From Silanimonas sp044377035 (GTDB taxonomy: Bacteria; Pseudomonadota; Gammaproteobacteria; Xanthomonadales; Xanthomonadaceae), in NCBI RefSeq assembly GCF_044377035.1, contig NZ_JBILJW010000010.1, positions 1 through 64,000 on the forward strand: a stretch of 64,000 bases of DNA. The letters are read 5' to 3'. Position numbers and translations under genes: made by a program. Every line of letters begins with the position of its first letter. The stretch's first letter is position 1. This document shows positions 1-8,291 of this stretch, piece after piece. The notes under the pieces were generated by a model. That model was not told the DNA's origin and did no database searches. It saw nothing but the letters and a program-made list of their open reading frames with translations.

Positions 1-1537
1 GGAGCAGGGCTTCGACGCCGACGATGCGATCGCTGCGCAGGCTGAGGCGCGGCTGGAAGACGAGGCGGAACTCGTCCTGCGCGAGCGCGCGGCGCAGGGC
101 GGCGAGGAGGGTGGCGCGCCGGCGCGCCTCCGCGTCCATGGCCTCGTCGTACACCTCGAAGGTATTCCGCCCCACGGATTTCGCCTGGTACATCGCCGTG
201 TCGGCGTACTTCAGCAGGTCGGTCGGCACCATCGCGTGGTCGGGGTACAGGCTGATGCCGATGGAGGGCGTGATGCTGACGTTGTGCCGCTCGTCGACCT
301 CCAGCGGCAGGCTGAAGGCCGCGAGCAGTTCGCGGGCGAGGCGCCCGGCCGAATCGATGCTGTCCAGGTCCTCGACGATGATCGTGAATTCGTCGCCGCC
401 GAGCCTGGCCACCGTGTCGGTGGGGCCGACGGCGGACTGCAGGCGCGCGGCCGCGGCCTTCAGGAGCCGGTCGCCGGCCGCGTGGCCCAGCGAATCGTTG
501 ATGTCCTTGAAGTGGTCGAGGTCGATGAACAGCACGGCCACACGGCTTTCCTGCCGGCGCGCGCGGATGATGGCGCGGGACAGGCGTTCGGAAAGCAGCG
601 TGCGGTTCGGCAGGCCGGTGAGCGTGTCGTAGTTGGCGAGGTAGCGCAGTTCCTGCTCGGCGCGCTTCTTTTGCGTGATGTCGTTGACGACGGCGACGAA
701 GTGGGTGCGCTGCTGGTTGGCGTCGGTGACTTCGGAGAGCTCGATCCAGCTCAGGAACTCCCCGCCGTCCTTGCGGCGCTGCCACATCTCGCCGCTCCAG
801 TGGCCGCTGCGGACGACGATGCTGCGGACGCGCTGGTAGAACTCCGCGCTGTGCTGGGACGAGTCGAGCAGGTTGGAGGGCAGGCCGAGAACGTCACCCT
901 CGCTGTAGCCCGTGATCCGCGAGAACGCGGGGTTCACGGCGACGAAGGTGAAGTCGAGGTCGATCACCGAGACCGCCTCGCTCATGCTGCGGAACACCTC
1001 GTAGGCCACGCGCGTCTCGCGCTCGGCGCTGCGCAGTTCCTGGATGTCGCGGGTGGTGCCGCCCAGCTTCACCGCCTTGCCGCTGGCGTCGCGGTCGGTG
1101 ACCTTGCCGCGGGCGCGCACCCAGCGCCAGCCGCCGTCCTCGTGGCGGATGCGGTGCTCGGATTCGAAGGTCTCCGTCTCGCCGTTCACGTGGCGCTCGA
1201 CGAGGCGGCGCAGGCGTTCCACGTCGTCGGGATGGACCGCCTCCTCGCGCCATTTCGCCAGTGGCATGTGGTCCGGCGCGGACGCGCCGGCCAGGCGCTG
1301 GATGCCCTGGCGCGCGAGGACGCCGGTGCGCACGTCGAGTTCCCAGAACACGTCGCCGGAGGTGGAGAGAACGAGATCGAGCTGCTGCTTCAGGCGGCGG
1401 AACTGCCCGAGATGCTGGTCGTCCTCCACATCGCGCCTGCGCTTCGACCGGGCCCACGCGACCAGCAGTCCCAGCAGGGCCACGCCCAGTACGACCACCA
1501 GGAACCAGGCTTCGGCTGCGAGAGGGGCAGCAGGCAT
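1..1537 (-). CDS. PAS-PAS-GGDEF-EAL cyclic-di-GMP signalling protein (C-terminus outside window)
   Basis: Membrane-anchored c-di-GMP turnover protein. The first 512 residues are visible. One N-terminal membrane helix (about residues 9-27) is followed by two PAS domains (about 45-165 and 175-290), then a diguanylate cyclase domain with an intact GGDEF motif at residues 380-384. An EAL domain begins near residue 480 (LVFQP...GVEAL) and runs off the window edge, so phosphodiesterase competence cannot be judged. The product-inhibition I-site five residues before GGDEF should read RxxD but reads GPTD, so feedback inhibition at the primary site is probably lost. The ATG at 1537 is the first start that keeps the membrane helix. 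A TACACT -10-like element lies about 38 nt upstream on the minus strand. The gene diverges from the UPF0149 gene. Confidence 0.9.
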   Translation of the reverse strand, partial: MPAAPLAAEAWFLVVVLGVALLGLLVAWARSKRRRDVEDDQHLGQFRRLKQQLDLVLSTSGDVFWELDVRTGVLARQGIQRLAGASAPDHMPLAKWREEAVHPDDVERLRRLVERHVNGETETFESEHRIRHEDGGWRWVRARGKVTDRDASGKAVKLGGTTRDIQELRSAERETRVAYEVFRSMSEAVSVIDLDFTFVAVNPAFSRITGYSEGDVLGLPSNLLDSSQHSAEFYQRVRSIVVRSGHWSGEMWQRRKDGGEFLSWIELSEVTDANQQRTHFVAVVNDITQKKRAEQELRYLANYDTLTGLPNRTLLSERLSRAIIRARRQESRVAVLFIDLDHFKDINDSLGHAAGDRLLKAAAARLQSAVGPTDTVARLGGDEFTIIVEDLDSIDSAGRLARELLAAFSLPLEVDERHNVSITPSIGISLYPDHAMVPTDLLKYADTAMYQAKSVGRNTFEVYDEAMDAEARRRATLLAALRRALAQDEFRLVFQPRLSLRSDRIVGVEALL

Positions 1538-1574
1538 TGCGGGTGGTCGCCTCGGAGTCGCCGGCAGGAACGGC

Positions 1575-1580
1575 AGTGTA
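1575..1580 (-). promoter_or_regulatory. -10-like element of the GGDEF-EAL gene
   Basis: TACACT on the minus strand, 38 nt before the ATG, in the context GCGTACACTGC that recurs before rnpB in this window. No convincing -35 is visible. Confidence 0.35.
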
Positions 1581-1620
1581 CGCAGGGTGCGCACAGGCAC
1601 CAAGGGCGACGGGCCGCTGA

Positions 1621-1626
1621 TAGACT
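1621..1626 (+). promoter_or_regulatory. -10-like element upstream of the UPF0149 gene
   Basis: TAGACT preceded by TGA (an extended -10 form), 27 nt before the ATG at 1653. It is back to back with the minus-strand element at 1575. No clear -35. Confidence 0.35.
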
Positions 1627-1652
1627 GGCGCCATCGAATTCGACGGCGTGAA

Positions 1653-2192
1653 ATGTCCGATTCCCTGCCCCCTTATGCCGCGGTGGCCGAGCAGATCGTC
1701 GCTCTGGCCCTGTCGGTCGATGCGTCCGAACTGCACGGTTCGCTCTGCGCCCTCCGCTGCGGCCATCCCCACCGGGCCAACTGGCTCGCCGAGGCGATGG
1801 GCGACGACACGGTGCCGCTGCCGCCGGCCTCCTCGGCGCTGGGGCGGCTCGACGCCGCCACCATCGAGCAGCTCGGCGAGACCGATTTCGGCCTAGAACT
1901 GCTGCTCCCGGACGACGATGCGCCGGTGGCCGAACGTGGCGAAGCGCTGGTGTCCTGGTGCCGCGGCTTCCTCGGAGGTGTCGGCTTGGCCGGCATCGAG
2001 CCGAAGCTGGGCGAGGAAGCCCGCGAAGCCTTGGGTGACGTCGCCCGCATCGCGGAATCCGACGTCAGCTACGACGATCCGGAGGCCGACGAGGAAGCCC
2101 TGGTGGAGCTCGAGGAGTTCGTCCGCGTGGCGGCCCTGCTGATCCACGGCGACTGCCTCGCCGCCGCCGGCGATCGCAAGCGCCTGCACTGA
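1653..2192 (+). CDS. UPF0149 (YgfB/YecA-type) family protein
   Basis: 179-residue acidic protein of the UPF0149 family, usually found directly upstream of pepP in gammaproteobacteria, as here. Family motifs are visible: ELHGSLCALRCG near residue 26, SWCRGFLGGVG in the middle, and an acidic C-terminal helix with ALVELEEFVRVAALLIH. The biochemical role of this family is not well defined; YgfB in Pseudomonas has been linked to regulation of gene expression. The ATG at 1653 gives the usual family length. Its stop overlaps the pepP start by one base (TGATG), so the two genes are translationally coupled. Confidence 0.85.
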   Translation: MSDSLPPYAAVAEQIVALALSVDASELHGSLCALRCGHPHRANWLAEAMGDDTVPLPPASSALGRLDAATIEQLGETDFGLELLLPDDDAPVAERGEALVSWCRGFLGGVGLAGIEPKLGEEAREALGDVARIAESDVSYDDPEADEEALVELEEFVRVAALLIHGDCLAAAGDRKRLH

Positions 2193-3520
2193 TGGCGGCA
2201 GCGAAGGCCCCGGCCGAGGTCGCGAAGGGCGAATACCAGCGCCGCCGCCGCGCCCTGCTGCAGATGGCGCAGGACGACGCCATCCTGATCCTGCCGGCCG
2301 CGCCGGAGCGCATCCGCAGCCACGACACGCACCATCCCTACCGGCAGGATTCCGATTTCTCCTACCTCACCGGCTTCCCGGAGCCGGAGGCCGTCCTGGT
2401 GCTGGTGCCGGGCCGCGCCCATGGCGAGACCCTGCTGTTCTGCCGCGAGCGCCATCCGGAGCGGGAGCTGTGGGACGGCCCACGCGCTGGCCCGGAAGGC
2501 GCCGTCTCGGCCTACGGCATCGACGACGCCTACCCCATCGACGACATCGACGAGATCCTGCCGGGCCTGCTCGAAGGTCGCTCGCGCGTCTACTACCACT
2601 TCGGCCGCGACACCGATTTCGACCTCAAGCTGATCGGCTGGGTGAACCGCGTCCGCGCGCAGGCACGGCAGGGCGCGCAGTCGCCGCACGAGTTCCTCGA
2701 ACTGGGCCACCTGCTGCACGAACTGCGGCTGTTCAAGTCGCCGGCCGAACTGAAGCAGATGCGCTTCGCCGCCGTGGTGGCCGCGGAAGCGCAGAAGGCC
2801 GCGATGCGCGCGACCCGCGCCGGAGGGCGCGAGTTCGAAGTGGAGGCGGCGCTGTGGGCGGTGTGGCGTGCGCATGATTGCGTGCCGGCCTACAGCCCCA
2901 TCGTCGGTGCGGGCCCGAACGGTTGCGTGCTGCACTACATCGCCAACAACGGCGCGCTGCGCGACGGCGACCTGCTGCTCTGTGACGCCGGCGCGGAGTT
3001 CCGCGGCTATGCCAGCGACATCACCCGCACCTGGCCGGTCAACGGCCGCTACTCGAAGGAGCAGCGTGCGCTTTACGACCTGGTGCTCGCGGCGCAGGCC
3101 GCGGCAATCGCGCAGGCTCTGCCGGGCCGCCCGTACGCGGCCGTGCACGACGCGGCCGTCGAAGTGCTCACCGAGGGCCTCCTCTCGCTGGGGCTGCTCA
3201 AGGGCACGTTGAAGAAAGCCTTGGAAAGCGAGGCCTACAAGGCCTTCTACATGCACAAGACCGGGCACTGGATCGGCCTCGACGTTCACGACGTCGGCGA
3301 CTACAAGGTGGCGGGCGAGTCGCGCTTGCTCGAGCCCGGCATGGTGTTCACGGTGGAGCCCGGCCTCTACATCGCGCCCGACGCGAAGGTGCCGGCCAAA
3401 TGGCGCGCCATCGGCATCCGCATCGAAGACGAAGTGCGGATCACCGACGAGGGCGGCGAGGTGCTGACCGGTGCGGTGCCGAAGGATGCCGACGCGATCG
3501 AGGCCTGGATGGCGGGCTGA
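2192..3520 (+). CDS. pepP: Xaa-Pro aminopeptidase
   Basis: 442-residue cytosolic M24B metallopeptidase that removes an N-terminal residue preceding proline. The N-terminal creatinase-like domain (about 1-175) is followed by the pita-bread catalytic domain. All five di-manganese ligands are visible: D265 (CDAG), D276 (YASDITRTW), H359 (TGHWIGLDVHD), E389 (FTVEPGLYI) and E412 (GIRIEDE). Length matches E. coli PepP (about 440). The start overlaps the stop of the UPF0149 gene. The gene converges on holC with a GC-rich hairpin between them. Confidence 0.96.
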   Translation: MAAAKAPAEVAKGEYQRRRRALLQMAQDDAILILPAAPERIRSHDTHHPYRQDSDFSYLTGFPEPEAVLVLVPGRAHGETLLFCRERHPERELWDGPRAGPEGAVSAYGIDDAYPIDDIDEILPGLLEGRSRVYYHFGRDTDFDLKLIGWVNRVRAQARQGAQSPHEFLELGHLLHELRLFKSPAELKQMRFAAVVAAEAQKAAMRATRAGGREFEVEAALWAVWRAHDCVPAYSPIVGAGPNGCVLHYIANNGALRDGDLLLCDAGAEFRGYASDITRTWPVNGRYSKEQRALYDLVLAAQAAAIAQALPGRPYAAVHDAAVEVLTEGLLSLGLLKGTLKKALESEAYKAFYMHKTGHWIGLDVHDVGDYKVAGESRLLEPGMVFTVEPGLYIAPDAKVPAKWRAIGIRIEDEVRITDEGGEVLTGAVPKDADAIEAWMAG

Positions 3521-3528
3521 GGCCCGCC
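3511..3528. terminator. GC-rich hairpin between convergent pepP and holC
   Basis: A perfect 7-bp stem (GGCGGGC / GCCCGCC) with a TGAG loop contains the pepP stop codon and ends just before the holC stop. There is no T-tract, so it is only a candidate bidirectional terminator or transcript-end stabiliser. Confidence 0.4.
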
Positions 3529-3530
3529 CC

Positions 3531-3956
3531 TCACATGTCGTGTTTGTTGAGCGCCAAGCCGCGGGCTTGGTACTGCTTCCAGCGCTCGCGCAGCGGCTCG
3601 CGCGCGGCCGGGTCGGCAGGCACCACCTCCAGCACGCGCTCGAAGCCTTCGGGCACCGTTTCGGCCCGGAGGTTGATCACCATCGCCCGCATCGCTGCGT
3701 CGATGCCCGGGGGCACGATCAGCACGGGCACGTCGGCATCGTCTTCGTCGAGCCCGGCGATCTGGTGCTCGATGAAGCTGTCCTCCTCGAACGACCACAG
3801 CAGGTCGTCGAGTTCTTCCGCCTGCTGCGGCGTGGCGCAAAGCACCAGCGTGGGCTTGCCGGTGCCGTGGCAGCGCTTGGCGAGTTCACAGGCGAGCAGC
3901 AGGGGCTGCTCGCGGAAGCGAGGCTTGTCGATCAGGTAGAAGTCGGCCCGGCTCAC
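3531..3956 (-). CDS. holC: DNA polymerase III chi subunit
   Basis: 141-residue protein homologous to HolC, the clamp-loader accessory subunit that links the polymerase III holoenzyme to single-strand binding protein. Recognised by the N-terminal ADFYLID segment, the central QQAEELDDLLWSF motif (LDxxLW is a hallmark of chi) and the length (E. coli 147). It starts with GTG at 3956, which overlaps the pepA stop (GTGA, 4-bp overlap). The pepA-holC pair is a common gammaproteobacterial order. Confidence 0.92.
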   Translation of the reverse strand: MSRADFYLIDKPRFREQPLLLACELAKRCHGTGKPTLVLCATPQQAEELDDLLWSFEEDSFIEHQIAGLDEDDADVPVLIVPPGIDAAMRAMVINLRAETVPEGFERVLEVVPADPAAREPLRERWKQYQARGLALNKHDM

Positions 3957-5419
3957 TTCGCCTGGTCGATCAGCCAGCGCGTCAGCAGGCCCACCGGGCG
4001 GCCCGTGGCCATGCCCTTGCGGCCTTCGTCCGACGAGGAGCCGGCGATGTCGAGGTGCGCCCAGCGCTGGCCTTCGGCGAAGCGCGCGAGGAAGCAGGCC
4101 GCGGTGATCGAGCCGGCCGCCTTGCCGCCGATGTTGTAGACGTCGGCGTAGATCGAATCGAGCTGCGACTGGTAGTCGTCCCAGATCGGCAGGCGCCAGG
4201 CGCGGTCGTGCGCGTACTCGCCGGCGGCCAGCAGTTCGGCCGCGAGGTCGTCGTGGTGCGACATCAGGCCGGTGGCGTGCTTGCCCAGCGCGATGATCAC
4301 CGCGCCGGTCAGCGTGGCCACGTCGACGAGGGCCTTCGGCTCGAAACGCTGCGCGTAGGTCAAAGCGTCACACAGGATCAGGCGACCCTCGGCGTCGGTG
4401 TTGCCGACCTCGATGGTCTTGCCGCTCATCGAGGTGAGCACGTCGGACGGGCGGTAGGCGTTGCCGTCCGGCATGTTCTCGACCGCCGCGGCGATCGCGA
4501 TCACGTTGATGGGCAGCTTGAGCTTCGCAGCGGTGAGGAAGCTGCCCAACACGCTGGCGGCGCCGAGCATGTCGAACTTCATCTCTTCGATGCCGCCCTG
4601 CACCTTCAGGTTGATGCCGCCGGTGTCGAAGGTGATGCCTTTGCCGACCAGCACGTGCGGCTTGGCGTCGCCGCCGCCGCTCCACTTCAGCACGATGACC
4701 TTCGGGCGGTTGTGCGAACCGCGGCCGACGGCCAGCAGCGAGCCCATGCCGAGGGCCTCGAGCTCGGCTTCCTCGAGCACCTCGACCTGCACGCCCTCGT
4801 TTTCCGCGGCGATCTTGCGGGCGGTTTCGGCGAGATAGGCCGGGTTGCAGATGTTCGGCGGCAGGTGGCCGAGCTCGCGGGCCAGTTCGGTGCCCGCAGC
4901 AATCGCCTTGCCACGCTCAAGCGCCGCGGCGTCGTCGCCGCTGATCGACAGGGCCACGAGGTCCGGCGCCGGGCCGGCCTTGCGCGTGGCGGTGTAACGG
5001 TAGGCCGCGTGGTCGGCGCAGGCCACGGCCTGCTCGATGGCGAAGCCGGCGTCGCGGCCCTCGATGGCGAGTTCGTTGAGGGTGAGCAGCGCACGCTTGG
5101 CCGGAGTGGCCTTCACGGCGCGCAGCGCGTCGCCGATCAGCTTCTGGTAGCCGGCGGCGTTGAGCTTGCCGGCCTCACCGGCGCCCACCACCAGCACGCG
5201 CGGCGCGGCGACGCCCGGCAGGTCGGTGAGCAGGGTGGTGCGGCCGGCCTTGCCCGGCAGGTCGCCGCGGGCGTGAAGCGCCGTGAGGCGACCGCCGCTG
5301 GCGGCGTCGATGGCCGCGGCGCTGGCGCTCAGGCGCCCATCGGCGTGGATGCCGACGATGACGGCGTCGGTGGCCACCGACGGGGCGGCGGAGAGGTTCA
5401 GGTCGAATTCGAGTGCCAT
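3953..5419 (-). CDS. pepA: Leucyl aminopeptidase (M17 family)
   Basis: 488-residue cytosolic aminopeptidase; in E. coli PepA also binds DNA at carAB and in Xer recombination at cer/psi. The M17 signature NTDAEGRL lies near residues 340-347. The first metal-binding stretch GKGITFDTGG (about 258-268) carries the conserved lysine and aspartate. The ATG at 5419 is chosen because the protein then begins MALEFDLNLS, as in the family; the upstream extension of the frame has no homology-like content. It is divergent from lptF across a 130-bp region with a palindrome at 5483-5499. Confidence 0.95.
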   Translation of the reverse strand: MALEFDLNLSAAPSVATDAVIVGIHADGRLSASAAAIDAASGGRLTALHARGDLPGKAGRTTLLTDLPGVAAPRVLVVGAGEAGKLNAAGYQKLIGDALRAVKATPAKRALLTLNELAIEGRDAGFAIEQAVACADHAAYRYTATRKAGPAPDLVALSISGDDAAALERGKAIAAGTELARELGHLPPNICNPAYLAETARKIAAENEGVQVEVLEEAELEALGMGSLLAVGRGSHNRPKVIVLKWSGGGDAKPHVLVGKGITFDTGGINLKVQGGIEEMKFDMLGAASVLGSFLTAAKLKLPINVIAIAAAVENMPDGNAYRPSDVLTSMSGKTIEVGNTDAEGRLILCDALTYAQRFEPKALVDVATLTGAVIIALGKHATGLMSHHDDLAAELLAAGEYAHDRAWRLPIWDDYQSQLDSIYADVYNIGGKAAGSITAACFLARFAEGQRWAHLDIAGSSSDEGRKGMATGRPVGLLTRWLIDQAK

Positions 5420-5432
5420 CGGGGAGTTTCCG

Positions 5433-5438
5433 TAGAAT
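5433..5438 (+). promoter_or_regulatory. -10-like element of lptF
   Basis: TAGAAT in the context CCGTAGAATGC, the same style as the elements before purL and rsmI here. It implies an lptF leader of about 110 nt, overlapping the presumed pepA promoter region. No good -35. Confidence 0.35.
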
Positions 5439-5482
5439 GCAGCGCCTTGCCGGCATCGCCGGAAGGACAGGTCGGTGCCGAG

Positions 5483-5499
5483 GCACTGGCCGCCAGTGC
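5483..5499. promoter_or_regulatory. Palindrome in the pepA/lptF divergent region
   Basis: GCACTGGC and GCCAGTGC form a perfect 8-bp inverted repeat around a single C. It lies between the outer limits of the two divergent promoters, a position suited to an operator, or a hairpin in either leader. No regulator is identified. Confidence 0.35.
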
Positions 5500-5522
5500 G
5501 GCGGTGCCCCGTGGGGGCCGCG

Positions 5523-5528
5523 AGTGTA
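5523..5528 (-). promoter_or_regulatory. -10-like element of pepA
   Basis: TACACT on the minus strand (context GATTACACTCGC), about 104 nt before the pepA ATG. The motif matches the presumed rnpB -10. No recognisable -35. Confidence 0.3.
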
Positions 5529-5551
5529 ATCGATCCCGTGCGAGGACCGCC

Positions 5552-6640
5552 TTGACGACCCTGCAGCGTTACCTCGTGCGACAGCTGGCCGCGACCACCG
5601 TGGCCACCGTGGTCGTGCTGCTGCTGGTCGGGCTCGGCGGCGTCTTCGCCGACCTTGTCTCCGAGATCGCGCGCGGCCGCGTGCCGGCGCCGCTGCTGTT
5701 CTCGCAGCTCGGCTTGCGCCTCGTCTCCTACCTGCCGCTGGTGCTGCCGCTCGGCCTGTTCATCGGGTTGCTGATGGGCATCAGCCGCCTGTACCGCGAC
5801 AGCGAGATGGCCGTGCTCTTCTCCCTCGGCCAGGGGCCGCGCCAGATGGTCGGCCCGGTCTTGCTGGTCGCGCTGCCGGTGGCCACGGTGATCGCGGCGT
5901 GCAGCCTTTGGCTGGGCCCGCTCGCCGAGCGCCTGGCCACGGCCGCCGTCGCCGACGCGAACCGCAGCTTCCTCGTCGCCGGCCTCGATGCCGGTCGCTT
6001 TGTGGAATTGCCGGGCGGGCGGGGCGTGGTCTTCGTCGGCTCGCTCTCGCCCGACGGCCGCGAGTTCAAGCGGCTCTTCGTGCAGATGCAGCGCGGCGAG
6101 CGTGTCGACGTGATCACCGCGGTGGAAGGCGAGATGTTCGTCGATCGCGGCGGCCGCTTCCTCCGCCTGCGCGACGGTTTCCGCGCCGAGGGCCAGCCGG
6201 GCGAGCGCGATTTCCGCCTGCAGCGCTTCCAGGTGAACGAAGTGCGCTTGCCCGACGTGGAGAGCGAGAACCGCAATCCGCTGGCGGGCCGCCCGACGCT
6301 CGCGCTGATCAGCCCGACGGCGACGCCGCGGGCCCGGGCGGAGTTCCACTACCGCATCGGCGTGCCGCTGTTCGCGGTCGTGCTGGCCCTCCTCGCGCTG
6401 CCGCTGTCGCGCAGCCCGCCGCGGCAGGCGCGTTACGGCCGGATGATTGTCGCCACGCTGGCCTACGTCTTCGGCAGCAACCTGCTCATCCTCGGGCGCA
6501 CGTGGCTGGGCAGCGGCCAGATCCCGATCCAGGCGGGGCTGTGGTGGCTGCTGGTGCCGGCACTGGCGCTCGCGATCTGGCTGGTGTGGCGTGACGGCGA
6601 GCCGCCGTTGTGGCGTCGCGCACCGGCGGTGCGCGCATGA
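5552..6640 (+). CDS. lptF: LPS export ABC transporter permease LptF
   Basis: 362-residue inner-membrane subunit of the LptB2FG complex that extracts lipopolysaccharide from the inner membrane. Hydrophobic helices sit near residues 13-35, 50-75 and 95-120, a periplasmic beta-jellyroll region fills the middle, and three more helices lie at the C-terminus. No ATG is available near the conserved N-terminus. The TTG at 5552, preceded by GAGGA about 5 nt upstream, gives TTLQRYLVRQL and a length near E. coli LptF (366). It overlaps lptG by ATGA. Confidence 0.93.
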   Translation: MTTLQRYLVRQLAATTVATVVVLLLVGLGGVFADLVSEIARGRVPAPLLFSQLGLRLVSYLPLVLPLGLFIGLLMGISRLYRDSEMAVLFSLGQGPRQMVGPVLLVALPVATVIAACSLWLGPLAERLATAAVADANRSFLVAGLDAGRFVELPGGRGVVFVGSLSPDGREFKRLFVQMQRGERVDVITAVEGEMFVDRGGRFLRLRDGFRAEGQPGERDFRLQRFQVNEVRLPDVESENRNPLAGRPTLALISPTATPRARAEFHYRIGVPLFAVVLALLALPLSRSPPRQARYGRMIVATLAYVFGSNLLILGRTWLGSGQIPIQAGLWWLLVPALALAIWLVWRDGEPPLWRRAPAVRA

Positions 6641-7731
6641 GCGCCCTCCCGGTCCACCGCTGGTTCATCGGCCGCTCGGTCCTGGTGACCGTGCTGGCCA
6701 CGTGGGGGGTGCTCACTGGTTTCGCCGTGCTCGGCGCCCTGATCGGCCAGATGGACGACCTCGGCAAGGGCGATTACGGCCTCGGCCATGCCGCGCTCTA
6801 TCTCGCGCTGCAGACGCCGCGCCGCGCCTACGAGAGCTTCCCGATGGCGGCGGTGATCGGCACCGTGCTGGCGTTGGGAGCGCACGCCGCGAAATCCGAG
6901 CTGGTGGCGCTGCGCGCGGCCGGCCTGTCGCCGATGCGCATCGGTGCGACGGCCCTGATGGCGGTGGCGATCGTCGTGGTGCCGCTGATGGCGGCGATGG
7001 AGATCGTGATCCCCGGCGCCGAACAGCAGGCGCAGGCGCTCAAGCTGGCGGCGATGAAGCACGAGGTCACGCTGGCCGGCGGCGCCAACGTCTGGGCCCG
7101 CGAGGGCAGCGAGGTGTTCAACGCGCAGGGCGGCGAACGCCGGGTGGTCGAGGGCCGGACCGTGCTGGTGTTCAACCAGGTGCGCGTGTTCGCCTTCGAT
7201 CCGCAAGGCCGCCTCGCCTGGATCCAGGAGGCCGGCGAGGCCGATTACGACGAGACCCGTGGCTGGCAGCTCCGCGACGTCAAACGCACCACCTTCAGCG
7301 CGCGCAGCGTGGCGGTGGAGCAGTTCGACGTCCAATCGTGGGCGACGGCCCTGCGTCCCGGCGCCATCGAGGCCAGCCTGCAGCATCCCGACCTGCTTTC
7401 TACGATGGCGCTGGGTGGCCGGATCGAGCAGTTGAAGCGCAACGGCCTCGATGCCGGCGTCTTGCTCGAGGCCTATTGGGCCCGCTGGTTCTTCCCGTTG
7501 ACGACGCTGGCCCTGGTGTTCGCGGCGCTGCCGGTGGCCTTCGGGCAGCAGCGCAGCGGTGGCTTCGGGCAGCGGCTGTTCATTGGCATCGTCTTCGCGC
7601 TGGTGGCGCGACTGGTCCAGCCGATGCTGGTCAATCTCGCGAAGGCCTACCAGTGGCCCATCGTGCTGGCCTACGCGTTGCCGGTGCTGCTGCTGATCGC
7701 GCTCGGCGCCTGGTGGATCCGCCGACGCTGA
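6637..7731 (+). CDS. lptG: LPS export ABC transporter permease LptG
   Basis: 364-residue partner permease of LptF in the LPS transport machine. It has the same six-helix plan with a central periplasmic beta domain, and FPMAAVIGTVLALG near residue 70 corresponds to the coupling region typical of LptG. The start codon overlaps the lptF stop (ATGA). Its stop is directly next to the stop of the convergent RDD gene; the two stops form a TGATCA palindrome. Confidence 0.94.
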   Translation: MSALPVHRWFIGRSVLVTVLATWGVLTGFAVLGALIGQMDDLGKGDYGLGHAALYLALQTPRRAYESFPMAAVIGTVLALGAHAAKSELVALRAAGLSPMRIGATALMAVAIVVVPLMAAMEIVIPGAEQQAQALKLAAMKHEVTLAGGANVWAREGSEVFNAQGGERRVVEGRTVLVFNQVRVFAFDPQGRLAWIQEAGEADYDETRGWQLRDVKRTTFSARSVAVEQFDVQSWATALRPGAIEASLQHPDLLSTMALGGRIEQLKRNGLDAGVLLEAYWARWFFPLTTLALVFAALPVAFGQQRSGGFGQRLFIGIVFALVARLVQPMLVNLAKAYQWPIVLAYALPVLLLIALGAWWIRRR

Positions 7732-8253
7732 TCAGGGCGTGGCGAGGCGAACGAAACGCGTGCCCGCGAAGCGGTCGTAAAGCGCCTGGCCCTCGCGGTC
7801 GAACAGGGACCACAGCGGCCCGGCCGCCGCGATGGCCGCGCCGATCCAGAACGGCAGCAGGCGCTCGATGCCGGGAAGCAGCGCGAACAGTTCGATGCCG
7901 ACGATGGCCGGCACCGTCGCGAAGGCATAGCGACGCAGCAGCGCACGACGCGTCGCCGGCGCGCCGTCGAGGGCGACCACCTTCAGCCGCCACGGGCGCA
8001 TGCCCAGCGTCTGTCCTCCGCGCGACCAGCTCAGTACGAAGTACGCACCGGCGACGCTCCATGTGCCGGCCACGAGCAGCGGCGCCATCCACGGCAGGTC
8101 GCTCAGGTCCGGGTGACCGAGGGCTGCGGCCACCGCGGTGACCACACCGCCGAAGGCCAGCACCACCGCGAACACCGGGAAGAAGTCGTAGACGAGGGCG
8201 AGCAGGCGCCAGCCGATGTGGGCAGGCCGGGCCTGCGGGGTCGAAAAGGTCAT
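7732..8253 (-). CDS. RDD family membrane protein
   Basis: 173-residue integral membrane protein. The RDD family is named for conserved Arg and Asp residues in its helices; here WRLLALVYDFFPVFAVV (helix 1, residues about 15-31) and the loop SRGGQTLGMRPWRLKVV match. Three to four hydrophobic segments are visible. Some family members are linked to ion or osmolyte transport, but no substrate can be inferred. The gene ends back to back with lptG and is divergent from xerD with only about 38 bp between starts. Confidence 0.85.
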   Translation of the reverse strand: MTFSTPQARPAHIGWRLLALVYDFFPVFAVVLAFGGVVTAVAAALGHPDLSDLPWMAPLLVAGTWSVAGAYFVLSWSRGGQTLGMRPWRLKVVALDGAPATRRALLRRYAFATVPAIVGIELFALLPGIERLLPFWIGAAIAAAGPLWSLFDREGQALYDRFAGTRFVRLATP

Positions 8254-8291
8254 CGCGCAAGGATACCGGCGCCCTCGGCTAGAGTGCCGTC

